Positions 7,665 to 16,185 of a DNA stretch of 64,000 bases are shown in pieces. Position 1 is the stretch's first letter; every line of letters begins with the position of its first letter. The stretch is from UBA2779 sp965232165 (GTDB taxonomy: Bacteria > Spirochaetota > Spirochaetia > DSM-2461), in NCBI GenBank assembly GCA_965232165.1, contig CBDDOY010000001.1:1736001-1800000 (forward strand), given 5' to 3'. The translations under genes were made by a program, and so were the position numbers. The notes under the pieces are model-generated. The model searched no databases, had not been told where the DNA came from, and saw only the letters and a list, made by a program, of their open reading frames with translations.

Positions 7665-7778
7665 AAGCATCCGGCAGCACGACAGCCGGAGAAGGAGGAT
7701 GCCGTTCCAGCCGAAACAGCCGAAAAGGCCGAAGGATGAGGCCGAAACGGCTGGAGAGGCTGGAACGGCGGGGAAGGT

Positions 7779-7850
7779 GCGGGGCTGTATCAGAAACGGG
7801 GGGGCAGGATATAGGCAGCACTCGAGGCTCAGGACATAGGTAACTGACAC
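7779..7850 (+). repeat. 72-bp direct repeat, right copy
   Basis: Matches 6553-6624 across its whole length. Recombination between the two copies would excise the second FGE-fold gene together with its promoter as about 1.2 kb. Confidence 0.85.
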
Positions 7851-8388
7851 AGCCCCCGCTTCGCTCCTCTGCTATCCCTAACGCATGCTGCAGCGACACA
7901 GGGAGCATTCCTTTTATAGGTCTCTGAAAACCTGAAGCTGTTTTTTAGGAGAGGTGCCCCTAATTGATTATAGCCCTCCCTGCGCAAGGGATTGAAACGG
8001 AAATGCCGCTGGCAGCCCCGGCGAGCGGCAATGAGCCGGGGGGCAGGCTGCCAGAATAAGGCATTGGAGCGGAAAGCCCGGCCCGAAGGGTGCGCCCAGG
8101 TATTGATTTTTGAAAGCTATGACACATTGGGGAACTATCCGGCGGAGGGAAACGGAGGCGGCCTAATCACCGTCCGATGTCCGGAAAACCATGGATGCCG
8201 TCCAAAACGGCGTTGAATCTCGTCGGCCTTCTCAGTATTCCATGCGATTACCAGTGAAGATAACATCGCCGCCCGCCGGGTTTGCTCTGAAGTGCCCGGC
8301 TGCCTGTCAGAAGCACTGGAGGGGCATTGATGGGCTCAAGGCATTTTGTGGTGTGGATCGAAGAAAAATCCATCATTTTCTAGGCCGT
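7851..8388. other. Intergenic region with repeat remnants
   Basis: It contains a short family B end (about 7937-7957, GCTGTTTTTTAGGAGAGGTG) and a full family A copy (7982-8116). I see no convincing gene. The short ORFs across the A copy are artefacts of the repeat. Confidence 0.6.
7982..8116 (+). repeat. Family A structured repeat, copy 2
   Basis: Runs from GCGCAAGGGATTG to GGGTGCGCCC and on to TATTGATTTTTGAAAGC. The central part forms a GC-rich hairpin around GGCAATGAGCCGGGG, and AATGCC/GGCATT form a lower stem. Non-coding and intergenic. Confidence 0.85.
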
Positions 8389-9639
8389 CTAATCGATGCG
8401 CAGTGCCGTCACTATGTCCAGCCGAAGCAGCCGCCGGAGGGATATGGCCGCCACGAGAAGAGATATCCCAGTGCCCAGAAGAAAGGCTAGGACAAACCCT
8501 GAAGGGTGCCAGGTTCCATAGAATACTCCGCTTACCCGATAGCCGAAGCTGCTCTCCCGCATGATTCTGGAGTAGTTCAGCCCGTATTTTACTAGGGGGA
8601 TGTTGATGATGGCCCCGAACACTAGGCCCAGCGAGCTGCCGAAAACGCCTAAACCTAGTGCTTCCCACAGAAAAAGCCGCCGGAGCTGCCAGTCCGACAG
8701 GCCCATGGCCCGCATTATTCCGGTTTCCCGGCGGCGTTCCAGTATGGCCATAAGCATGGTGTTGGAGATTCCCACCGAGGCAATAATGAGTATTAGAAAC
8801 ACGATGGTGCCGGAACTCGTTCTTTCGGCCTGTATGACCGCAACATAATCGGGCGCCAGCTCTTCCCATCCGAACCATTTCAGGCTGCGGCCTGCGGCAA
8901 TCGTATTCAACTGATCCGTCGGGTTCATTCTGGTGAATTGGCTCGGGAACCGGGCATGCAGCGCCGTGACGGAGTCATGCAGTTCCAAGTATGTGTCCGC
9001 CGTTTCCAAGGTTATATAGGCACCCAGTCGATTCACCTGGGGATTTGGGCAATCGAGTATGCCGACGACTTCTAGCTCTATCACCTGGTGATAGCCGTCC
9101 CGCGTTTGGGTGAGAGCTATCATGGGAGCGCCGATCACTGCTCCCATGTCCTCGGCTAGATAGCGTCCGAGGACTATCCCGTCCTGGCCCTGTTCAAGCC
9201 AACGGCCTTCAAAGACTGTCTCGTCCAGCCGGAATACCCCCTTGTCCTGGAGTGGGTCCAGTGCATTGAGCAGGACTGGAATGGAGCCGTCCTCGGGGAA
9301 GGGGTGTTTAAAGAACACCAAATCCGCCTGGAATGCAACCCTTGGCGCCGTTTCAATGCCGATACCCTGGAGTTCCTCCATAAGGGACTTGTAACGAAAT
9401 GAATTCTTCAGGCTTGGGTCTTCTCGTTCATCGGTGAATCCGGACGGGGCCAACGCCCCGTCGGCGGTTTCATACCGACGCAGATTGCGCATGGATTCTT
9501 CGTCAGCGGCCTCAAGGATGGAATCGACGAGGATGAAGAGCCCGAGACCGAAGGTAATAGCACTCATCGTTATGATGCTGCGCTTCTTGTATCGAGACAG
9601 GTTTTTGAATGCCAGTCTGGCAAGCCATATCGTTCGCAT
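8389..9639 (-). CDS. FtsX/MacB-type ABC transporter permease
   Basis: A 416-residue membrane protein. One N-terminal membrane segment (about 20-40, IITMSAITFGLGLFILV) is followed by a large extracytoplasmic region (about 45-265) and three C-terminal segments (about 275-405, with the FtsX signature ERRRETGIMRAMG). This is the MacB/LolC-like topology of permeases that couple an ATPase to lipoprotein or peptide export. The ATPase partner is not adjacent; downstream lie repeats, upstream a CsaA-like gene 14 bp away on the same strand. It could therefore be in an operon with that gene. Substrate unknown. Confidence 0.85.
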   Translation of the reverse strand: MRTIWLARLAFKNLSRYKKRSIITMSAITFGLGLFILVDSILEAADEESMRNLRRYETADGALAPSGFTDEREDPSLKNSFRYKSLMEELQGIGIETAPRVAFQADLVFFKHPFPEDGSIPVLLNALDPLQDKGVFRLDETVFEGRWLEQGQDGIVLGRYLAEDMGAVIGAPMIALTQTRDGYHQVIELEVVGILDCPNPQVNRLGAYITLETADTYLELHDSVTALHARFPSQFTRMNPTDQLNTIAAGRSLKWFGWEELAPDYVAVIQAERTSSGTIVFLILIIASVGISNTMLMAILERRRETGIMRAMGLSDWQLRRLFLWEALGLGVFGSSLGLVFGAIINIPLVKYGLNYSRIMRESSFGYRVSGVFYGTWHPSGFVLAFLLGTGISLLVAAISLRRLLRLDIVTALRID

Positions 9640-9653
9640 CGGGCGCCTTTTCG

Positions 9654-9992
9654 TTATGCCAGCTTGGCACCGTTTGATACCGGTCTTTCAGGAATGGCGA
9701 TCACCACGGCTCCGTCATCCCTGTAAAAACCCGTGAGCAGAAATTCTGAACGTACCGGGCCGATCTGCCGGGGCGGAATGTTCACAACCCCGATGACCTG
9801 TCGTCCCAGGAGGGAATCCTTGTCATATAAGTCAGTAATTCGGGCGCTGGTTTTCCTGATACCGGCTTGAGAGCCGAAGTCGGCCGTGATGATCCAGGCC
9901 GGCTTGTGACTCGCAGGGAAGTCTTCCACCGATAAAATAGTGCCAGTGCGCAATTCCACAGCCTCAAAGTCTTTCCATTCAATCATATCCAT
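9654..9992 (-). CDS. csaA: CsaA-like tRNA-binding-domain protein
   Basis: A 112-residue protein consisting of one EMAP-II/tRNA-binding OB fold. Seen: ELRTGTILSVEDFP near the start, KPAWIITADFG, RQVIGVVNIPPRQIGPVRSE and the C-terminal EFLLTGF. CsaA proteins are small dimers with proposed chaperone or tRNA-binding roles in secretion; the actual role here is not shown. The ATG at 9992 is chosen over TTG 9998 and ATG 9986. No strong ribosome site separates them. It lies just upstream of the FtsX-like permease on the same strand. Confidence 0.85.
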   Translation of the reverse strand: MDMIEWKDFEAVELRTGTILSVEDFPASHKPAWIITADFGSQAGIRKTSARITDLYDKDSLLGRQVIGVVNIPPRQIGPVRSEFLLTGFYRDDGAVVIAIPERPVSNGAKLA

Positions 9993-10368
9993 GCCCAATC
10001 ATAGCATTTTGATGCTCATAATAATACACCGGGATGGAAGAGTCTTTAACAGGGTGTTTATAGAAGCCTTGTCTATCAGGGAATCTTATTGAAAATTTAA
10101 AACCCAAAGAATGGAGAACCAGTGCCTGCGCCTCTCTCTGGCTCCGTTCTTTGTTCATTCCCCGATGAATCAAAGCCAGCAAGGCAGGATAAAATGTGAG
10201 GGAAACAAGAAATGAACCGAATAGACCAAGATTCAATATCAGGGCGATATCCAGGATGCACGCCGAGCCCTTGTGCGGACTAACCAACATAGGAAGAGTT
10301 CCAAGAAGAGCCGTGCCGGCGGTGAGAATCAGGCTTCTGTAACGGACGGTTACAGTCCGCTGCTTTTC
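9979..10368 (-). pseudogene. C-terminal remnant of an RND/MMPL-type exporter
   Basis: The minus strand reads VRYRSLILTAGTALLGTLPM, then CILDIALILNLGLFGSFLVS and LTFYPALLALI, the last membrane helices of RND efflux pumps. In this frame the sequence is closed upstream by TAA at 10369-10371, and a family A copy begins at 10440. The other 900 or so residues of a normal pump are absent. The 3' end overlaps the csaA start by 14 bp. It is a degraded gene; a 103-codon ORF within it starts at an internal Met and is unlikely to be functional. Confidence 0.7.
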
Positions 10369-10439
10369 TTAGTGATTCCATTTCTTCGCCGCCATCGCTC
10401 GGGAAACCGCCGACGGGGTCCCTAATCCGGGATTTGGCT

Positions 10440-10557
10440 GGGCGCAACCCTTCGGGTCGGGCTTTCCGCTCCAATGCCTTATTCTGGCGGCCTGTCCTCC
10501 GGCTCATTGCCAATCGCCGGGGCCGCCAGCGGCATTTCCGCTGCAATCCCTTGCGCC
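10440..10557 (-). repeat. Family A structured repeat, copy 3
   Basis: Complete copy from GGGCGCAACCCTTCGGGTCG to CAATCCCTTGCGC. It abuts the RND pseudogene on one side and the tandem-repeat block on the other. Confidence 0.88.
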
Positions 10558-10631
10558 TGTCATCTGTGATGTGTTATGTACGGCACACTAGTCAGTCCTT
10601 CACAAAATTTTATGAAACTCCGCAGAAAGAG

Positions 10632-11160
10632 GACTTGCCCTTCATTCACCGGCATCGTGTCGGTTCATTCCGGGCCGCCGGTTCGGCCTTCCGGCGGCAT
10701 CCGGTGCCGCCTCATCCTCCCTCCGGTCGGCGGCCTCACCCTTCGAGTCTCCGCGGTACCGCACAGGGACTTGCCCTTTATTCACCGACATCGTGTCGGT
10801 TCATTCCGGGCCGCCGGTTCGGCCTTCCGGCGGCATCCGGTGCCGCCTCATCCTCCCTCCGGTCGGCGGCCTCACCCTTCAAGTCCCTGTGCGGTACCGC
10901 ACAGGGACTTGCCCTTCATTCACCGACATCGTGTCGGTTCATTCCGGGCCGCCGGTTCGGCCTTCCGGCGGCATCCGGTGCCGCCTCATCCTCCCTCCGG
11001 TCGGCGGCCTCACCCTTCGAGTCTCCGCGGTACCGCACAGGGACTTGCCCTTCATTCACCGGCATCGTGTCGGTTCATTCCGGGCCGCCGGTTCGGCCTT
11101 CCGGCGGCATCCGGTGCCGCCTCATCCTCCCTCCGGTCGGCGGCCTCACCCTTCAAGTCC
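10632..11160. repeat. 136-138-bp tandem repeat, about four units, next to a tRNA
   Basis: Units start at 10632, 10768, 10906 and 11042 (GACTTGCCCTT...), so the periods are 136, 138 and 136 bp. Each unit contains several small palindromes and a TTCGAGTC or TTCAAGTCC box that looks like a tRNA T-loop. The junctions are palindromic around GGTACC. Long ORFs cross it in all three forward frames because the repeat lacks stops, so I do not call a gene. The last unit ends in a copy of the 3' end of the neighbouring tRNA. Confidence 0.9.
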
Positions 11161-11175
11161 TAGTGGGACCCCCGC

Positions 11176-11211
11176 AAAACAAAAGCACCCCTGTAGGGGT
11201 GCTTTTGTTTT
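11176..11211 (-). terminator. Rho-independent terminator after tRNA-Met/Ile2 (usable in both directions)
   Basis: A near-perfect 36-bp palindrome: CAAAAGCACCCC and its complement around TGTA, flanked by A and T runs. It directly follows the 3' end of the minus-strand tRNA. Confidence 0.85.
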
Positions 11212-11284
11212 GGGCCCACTAGGACTTGAACCTAGGACCAACGGATTATGAGTCCGTTGCTCTAACCAACTGAGCTATAGGCCC
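11211..11284 (-). tRNA. tRNA with CAT anticodon (elongator Met or lysidine-modified Ile2)
   Basis: A 74-nt cloverleaf on the minus strand: acceptor GGGCCTA paired with TGGGCCC, D-arm AGCTCAGTTGGTTAGAGC, anticodon stem ACGGA/TCCGT around CTCATAA, T-loop GGTTCAAGTCC. The discriminator is A and CCA is not encoded. The CAT anticodon does not decide between Met and Ile2; the AGCTC D-stem fits either. It ends on a strong terminator. Confidence 0.93.
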
Positions 11285-11370
11285 TATCCATTGCATAATA
11301 TCGATGGACAGTGGGTGTCGTCAATCATTATTATCTTATGTTATCATCGAATTTCAGGAGGGTTGAAGAA

Positions 11371-12624
11371 ATGAGAATCACACAATTTGCCGAGCGGATG
11401 ACGAAAAAGACAGGAATCGGTGAATTGATGGAAGATCTAGGGAAAGCTATGCAGCATAAGAACTCCATGCGCATGTTAGGAGGTGGAAATCCGGCCCACA
11501 TCCCTGAAGTGAACGCAATATGGCGTAGACGGACTGAGGAAATTCTTTCAAATGGCGCTGAACTGGAAGAAACCTTGGTCAACTACGACACGCCACAGGG
11601 GAAGCAGTCTTTTCTTGAGTCACTCGCCGTGCTCTTCAATGAACAGTATGGCTGGAATTTGAGTGCCAGAAATATCGCCATAACCAATGGCAGCCAGTCG
11701 GCATTTTTTGTGTTGCTGAACATACTTGCAGGGAAGAGCATCAAGGGCGATTTACTTCGGATTCAATTCCCTCTCTGTCCCGAGTATATCGGCTACGCCG
11801 ACCAATTGATTGAACCAGGCGCGCTAATAACCCATCGGGCAAAGATTGAAACGATTGGCGAACATTTCTTCAAGTATCATGTGGATTTTGAGAGCCTAAT
11901 CATTGGTGATGATACAGCGGCTCTCTGCGTGTCAAGGCCGACTAATCCAACTGGGAATGTCCTCACCGATGATGAAATCATTCATCTAATTCGACTTTCT
12001 GCCGATCGGGATATTCCTCTCATCATCGATAATGCCTATGGCGCCCCATTTCCTAATATCCTATTCAAACCGGCTCAGGTTTTTTGGGATGACCATGTGA
12101 TACTGGAAATGAGTTTGTCCAAACTTGGACTTCCCTCCGTCCGTACCGGCATCATGATAGCAAATGAGGAAATCATATCGGCTCTGTCGGCCTGTAATGC
12201 TGTGGTGAGCCTTGCCAATGGATCATTCGGACAGGTGTTGATAAAACCGCTCATCGAATCGGGCGACATCCTCACCCTCTCTGGAAACATCATCAGGCCC
12301 TTTTATCAGCATAGATCCCAACTCGCCATTGAGGCCATAATCGAAGCCTTCAATGATGACTTTCCTTACCGCATCCACGAATCGGAGGGCTCCATCTTCA
12401 TTTGGCTATGGTTTCCCGGGCTCCCCATCAGTTCTAAAGACTTGTATGAGAAGCTGAAAAAACGCGATGTTCTCGTAGTCAGCGGCCACTATTTCTTCTA
12501 TGGATTGGAAAAACCCTGGAAACATGCGAATGAATGCCTCCGGCTCTCCTATGCACAAGACCCACAGCAGTTCAGGGAAGCCGTCGATATTATCGCCGAC
12601 GAAGTGCGGCAAGTAATGGGTTGA
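11371..12624 (+). CDS. avtA: Valine-pyruvate aminotransferase (AvtA-like)
   Basis: A 417-residue fold-type I PLP enzyme. AvtA hallmarks: an N-terminal block ending in MLGGGNPAHIPE, NYDTPQGKQSFLE, TNGSQSAFF, CVSRPTNPTGNV, IDNAYGAPFPN and the PLP lysine in MSLSKLGLPSVR. The family makes valine or alanine by exchange with pyruvate or 2-oxoisovalerate. CAGGAGG lies 8 bp before ATG 11371; the longer frame from 11311 lacks such a site. Single gene, followed by a family B element 18 bp after the stop. It could supply alanine to the PLP enzyme at 22016, but nothing links them directly. Confidence 0.9.
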   Translation: MRITQFAERMTKKTGIGELMEDLGKAMQHKNSMRMLGGGNPAHIPEVNAIWRRRTEEILSNGAELEETLVNYDTPQGKQSFLESLAVLFNEQYGWNLSARNIAITNGSQSAFFVLLNILAGKSIKGDLLRIQFPLCPEYIGYADQLIEPGALITHRAKIETIGEHFFKYHVDFESLIIGDDTAALCVSRPTNPTGNVLTDDEIIHLIRLSADRDIPLIIDNAYGAPFPNILFKPAQVFWDDHVILEMSLSKLGLPSVRTGIMIANEEIISALSACNAVVSLANGSFGQVLIKPLIESGDILTLSGNIIRPFYQHRSQLAIEAIIEAFNDDFPYRIHESEGSIFIWLWFPGLPISSKDLYEKLKKRDVLVVSGHYFFYGLEKPWKHANECLRLSYAQDPQQFREAVDIIADEVRQVMG

Positions 12625-12642
12625 GCTATAACTTCTTCTTTA

Positions 12643-12805
12643 GGGCGCCTCTAAAAAACAGCTTTAGGAAATTGACGAAGAAATTTTTTGTCGATACAAG
12701 GCTGCAAAAGCTCAAGCGTAGCTTAAGCTTAGTTGAGTATTTTGACAACGCAGTAGCGGCGGAAAAGATCGAGTCAAGAACTAAATGGGTTTTTTAGAGG
12801 TGCCC
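12643..12805 (+). mobile_element. Family B MITE-like element, copy 2
   Basis: 163 bp with ends GGGCGCCTCTAAAAAAC and its near complement. TTTA is present directly on both sides (CTTTAG if the element is taken as starting at GG), consistent with a 4-6-bp target duplication. Inserted 18 bp after avtA. Confidence 0.88.
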
Positions 12806-12945
12806 TTTAGTGGTTTTATCCCGGGGACAAAGCGACTGATAGCTATGAATGCTCTTGTCAATCAGGTCCTTCCGGCTATGCCGTACTCATCTGAATGTGC
12901 TATAGGGGAGAGTCAGTGGCACATAAATATCAGAAATCAATATCT
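12806..12945. other. Spacer between family B and family A repeats
   Basis: About 140 bp with no gene, RNA or repeat that I can recognise. Confidence 0.5.
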
Positions 12946-13065
12946 GGGCGCACCCTTCGGACCGGACTTTCCGCTCCAATGCCTTACTCTGGCAGCCTGA
13001 CCCCCCGGCTCATTGCCAATCGCCGGGGGGCCGCCAGCGGCATTTCCGCTGCAATTTCTTGCGCC
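12946..13065 (-). repeat. Family A structured repeat, copy 4
   Basis: Complete copy from GGGCGCACCCTTCGG to TGCAATTTCTTGCGC, preceded by the conserved AATCAATATCT. Lies about 50 bp from the stop of the CBS-ACT gene. Confidence 0.88.
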
Positions 13066-13112
13066 TGTCATTCGGTGAATTATTGAGGTGTCCCTGAATA
13101 TAACATACAGGA

Positions 13113-13757
13113 CTACATCAGCCGAATGTCTTCGATTGCTTCGATAAATGGGGCCACCGCCTTTTTGAGTTCTTGCTCCGTTATTCCGGAAACCTTGGCA
13201 ATACACAGTTTATTGGTGGGGGATTCCCCTCGAGCGACACCAAAAGACAGGATGTTCCCTCCCGCATCCCTTATGGCCCCGGAAATACTTGCCAATTCCC
13301 CGAGGTGATCAGGAATCAAAAAGGTTATGCGAATGCCTTTTTCCCGAATGGCGAATAACTCAATAAAAACCTTGAAAAGATCTGATTCTGTGATGATACC
13401 CACGAGCAGCCCCTGATTTGTTACCGGCAAACCGCCTATGTCGTTATCAGAAAGCACACGGGCCGCTTCCTCTATCGGCGTGTCTGGCGAACAAGCAATG
13501 GGCTGAGATGTCATTATCTCTGAAACCTTGAGTTTGGCTAAAAGAGATGAAATCTCCCAGACATCGAGGGAAGTTGCCGGAGATGGTGAAGCAGAGAGAA
13601 TGTCTTTTTCGGTGATGATTCCCACCAGATGACCATCATTGTCGATGACGGGCAAACGGTGAATCTTATCCTTCTTCATCATCTCTCTGGCCTCTGAAAC
13701 CGGTGTCGACTCCTTTACTGTGAATGGGTTATGAGTCATGCGATTTTTGACTTGCAT
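13113..13757 (-). CDS. CBS-pair and ACT domain protein (AcuB-like)
   Basis: A 214-residue protein with two CBS domains (about 1-65 and 75-135; signatures MTHNPFTV, HRLPVIDNDGHLVGIITEKD, MTSQPIACS, VGIITESDLFK) and a C-terminal ACT domain (about 143-210). This is the AcuB layout. CBS pairs bind adenosyl ligands and ACT domains bind amino acids, so a regulatory sensor is likely; the target is unknown. AGGAGG sits just before the ATG. It lies downstream of lysC-asd on the same strand, with a 42-bp gap to asd, suggesting co-transcription and a link to aspartate-family amino acids. Confidence 0.85.
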   Translation of the reverse strand: MQVKNRMTHNPFTVKESTPVSEAREMMKKDKIHRLPVIDNDGHLVGIITEKDILSASPSPATSLDVWEISSLLAKLKVSEIMTSQPIACSPDTPIEEAARVLSDNDIGGLPVTNQGLLVGIITESDLFKVFIELFAIREKGIRITFLIPDHLGELASISGAIRDAGGNILSFGVARGESPTNKLCIAKVSGITEQELKKAVAPFIEAIEDIRLM

Positions 13758-13799
13758 AGCGGTCCTCCTAATCAGCTTTACCTATGATACCAGAGTAGA

Positions 13800-14849
13800 T
13801 CAGTTTATAATATCCTCTTCCGGTACACAGACTAAATTCATTTGAACAAGTTTTTCGGCGATCTGAACTGTGTTCAGGGCCGCCCCCTTGCGGATGTTAT
13901 TCGATACTATCCACAGATTGATTCCCCTTGGGATATGTAGATCGTCTCTGATTCTGCCGATCAATGTCTCGTCGGTGTTTTCGCATGAGAATGGAGTGGG
14001 GTAGACATCGTTCCAGGGATCATCTCTCACACATAAACTTGGCGAATCGGCCAGTATTTCACGCGCCTTTTCAGCACCTATTCTTTCTTCGGTTTCAATG
14101 TAAACCGATGCGGCATGGCCGATGAAAACGGGAATGCGCACACAGGTGGCGGTAATGCAGATGACTTGGTTATTCAATATCTTACGCGTCTCGTTCACCA
14201 ACTTGTATTCCTCTTTCGTGTAGCCCAATTCCTGGAAAACATCGATATGGGGAATGGCATTGAAGGCGAGTTGGACAGGACAAACCCTGGGTTTGACCGG
14301 AGAAAGAGTCCGCAGATATTCCTCTGACTCAGTCCGCAGTCCATCATACCCGCTCTGACCCATTCCGGCGGCCGATTGATAGGTTGAGATGATGACGCGG
14401 GTGATTCTCGATTGCTTATAGAGAGGATTGAGTGCCGTAACCAAGAGTATGGTTGAGCAGTTTGGGTTAGCGATTATACCGCTATGGCCTTGGAGTTGAT
14501 CGAGATTGACCTCCGGAATCACGAGAGGGCATTCCGGGTCCATCCTCCATTGGGATGAATTGTCTATCACCACTGCCCCCATATCGACTGCCTGTGACGC
14601 CAATATCTTACTGGCTTTGGAACCGGCGGAGAATATGGCGATGTCAATATCCTTGAAGTTAGCCTTCTCTGCGACCTGTACAGGAACCGGTTGACCCTGA
14701 AAATCGATGTGTTTACTGGTATAAGACTCCACGTCAAGGGGCCGAAACTCGGCAATGGGGAACCGACGGCGCTCCAAGGTTCTGAGGATCTCGGTGCCAA
14801 CCAAACCCATGACTCCGACAACAGCGACATTGTACTTTCTTTCCGGCAT
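13800..14849 (-). CDS. asd: Aspartate-semialdehyde dehydrogenase
   Basis: A 349-residue NADP-dependent enzyme reducing aspartyl phosphate to the semialdehyde, second step of the lysine/threonine/methionine/diaminopimelate branch. Seen: Rossmann loop VVGVMGLVGTEIL, IFSAGSKAS, the catalytic Cys in IANPNCSTI, and the catalytic His region RIPVFIGHA. The archaeal/fungal-like tail (NLWIVSNNIRKGAALNTVQ) is also seen in many bacteria. It starts 13 bp after lysC, so the two successive enzymes are in one operon. Confidence 0.95.
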   Translation of the reverse strand: MPERKYNVAVVGVMGLVGTEILRTLERRRFPIAEFRPLDVESYTSKHIDFQGQPVPVQVAEKANFKDIDIAIFSAGSKASKILASQAVDMGAVVIDNSSQWRMDPECPLVIPEVNLDQLQGHSGIIANPNCSTILLVTALNPLYKQSRITRVIISTYQSAAGMGQSGYDGLRTESEEYLRTLSPVKPRVCPVQLAFNAIPHIDVFQELGYTKEEYKLVNETRKILNNQVICITATCVRIPVFIGHAASVYIETEERIGAEKAREILADSPSLCVRDDPWNDVYPTPFSCENTDETLIGRIRDDLHIPRGINLWIVSNNIRKGAALNTVQIAEKLVQMNLVCVPEEDIIN

Positions 14850-14862
14850 AAACTCTCTCCTC

Positions 14863-16170
14863 TTACTTCTGCTCTATTACCGCATCATACAATATTGTTA
14901 TTGTTTCTTTATAGAGCTTCTGGGCCACCACAAACATGACACTGTGGGGAGAATAATCTCCACGAATGGCCAGCATAGGGATTCCTCTTGCCGAGAATTC
15001 TCGAAGAGCAAGAGAAATCACTTCGCAATTTCGGGATATGTTGAATCCCGCCACTCCCACCACCGCTGCGAGTACTTGTGCATCTATATGGCAGGTAGGA
15101 AGTGTTTGATGAATTTCGGCGGTCAGCAGCTCCCAATCAATGCCTTCCTTGTCTAAAACGAGGGTAGAAAACGAATTGCAGCCCTTGCTCGTGTAGATGG
15201 GAGGCAAAGTGTATTTTGAAAGAATGCGGCTCAGTTCGCCTGTTACCTGCATACCATTACTTCCAACTGCTTCTTCAGCGTAGATAAAACGACAACCTGT
15301 TCTGCCGGCTATACCTGTGACGGGCTTAGAGGGTTTCCAATCGAGTGTGATCATAGTTCCCGGGTGATGGGGATTATCTGTATTGCGTATATTGATGGGA
15401 ATTCCCTGTTGTCTCACCGGTGTAACGGCTTCCTCATGAAAAACACAGGCGCCGAGATAACTCAGTTCCTGTAACTCCCGATAGGACATTGTTTCGATGG
15501 GCTGTGGGTTTTCGACAATGTCAGGATCGGCACGAAATAAACCGGAGACATCGGTCCAGTTTTCATAGACATCTGCTCCTGTATTCCTGGCAATAAAGGA
15601 AGCGGTGATGTCCGAACCGCCGCGGGTGAATAACTCTATTTGGCCAGCGGGGGAAACACCGTAGAATCCTGGAATGACATAGCGGCCATCTTTGATCCTG
15701 TTGTCGATGCGTGTTTTGGTGGCTTCAATGTTCACCTTGGAAGCCGAGCTGAATTCAATTAATTCCACGGCATCTATGAAATCGAAATCAAGATAATCGG
15801 CAAAGAGTCTTGCGTTGAGGTACTCGCCCCGTGAAACGATGGTGTTCAGGTCGGTACCGTATGCCAGTTGGTTTTCCACCTCATCCAGTGCTGAATCTAT
15901 ATTCCTGGCTATTCCCATTTCCTCCGCAATGGCGCAGAAACGGGCACGTATCTGTGCAAAAATCTGACGGAATTCCAAACCCGAGGCCACATGGCTATGA
16001 CAAGAGATGAGAAGATCGGTTATTTTCTCATCTTTCTCGTGGCGTTTGCCCGGGGCGGAAACCACGATGATTCTCCGACGCTTATCGCTGTGGACAATAC
16101 TCGCGGCTTTTTCAAACTGTTTGGCATCTGCAAGAGAACTTCCACCGAATTTCGCGACGATAACTTCCAT
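14863..16170 (-). CDS. lysC: Aspartate kinase (monofunctional)
   Basis: A 435-residue kinase phosphorylating aspartate. Amino-acid-kinase domain about 1-285, with VAKFGGSSLAD at the start, SRGEYLNARLFADYL, FYGVSPAGQIELFTRGGSD and ENWTDVSGLFRADP. It is followed by two ACT domains (about 300-430). There is no homoserine dehydrogenase fusion. The length and the ACT pair imply feedback control by lysine or threonine. The gene is 15 bp downstream of the exchanger gene and 13 bp upstream of asd. Confidence 0.95.
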   Translation of the reverse strand: MEVIVAKFGGSSLADAKQFEKAASIVHSDKRRRIIVVSAPGKRHEKDEKITDLLISCHSHVASGLEFRQIFAQIRARFCAIAEEMGIARNIDSALDEVENQLAYGTDLNTIVSRGEYLNARLFADYLDFDFIDAVELIEFSSASKVNIEATKTRIDNRIKDGRYVIPGFYGVSPAGQIELFTRGGSDITASFIARNTGADVYENWTDVSGLFRADPDIVENPQPIETMSYRELQELSYLGACVFHEEAVTPVRQQGIPINIRNTDNPHHPGTMITLDWKPSKPVTGIAGRTGCRFIYAEEAVGSNGMQVTGELSRILSKYTLPPIYTSKGCNSFSTLVLDKEGIDWELLTAEIHQTLPTCHIDAQVLAAVVGVAGFNISRNCEVISLALREFSARGIPMLAIRGDYSPHSVMFVVAQKLYKETITILYDAVIEQK

Positions 16171-16185
16171 ATTTCAAAGCTCCAA

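Noticed and set aside
7982..8116. Family A repeats as integron attC sites
   Set aside because: The ends are GCGCAA/TTGCGC and do not contain RYYYAAC/GTTRRRY boxes. The hairpin is near-perfect, unlike attC, and copies are not at the ends of cassette genes.
10434..11251. Long overlapping ORFs (152-262 codons) rich in Pro, Ser and Gly
   Set aside because: All three forward frames are open at once because a stop-free GC-rich repeat is tandemly duplicated. No ribosome site or domain is present, and the frames run into a tRNA gene on the other strand.
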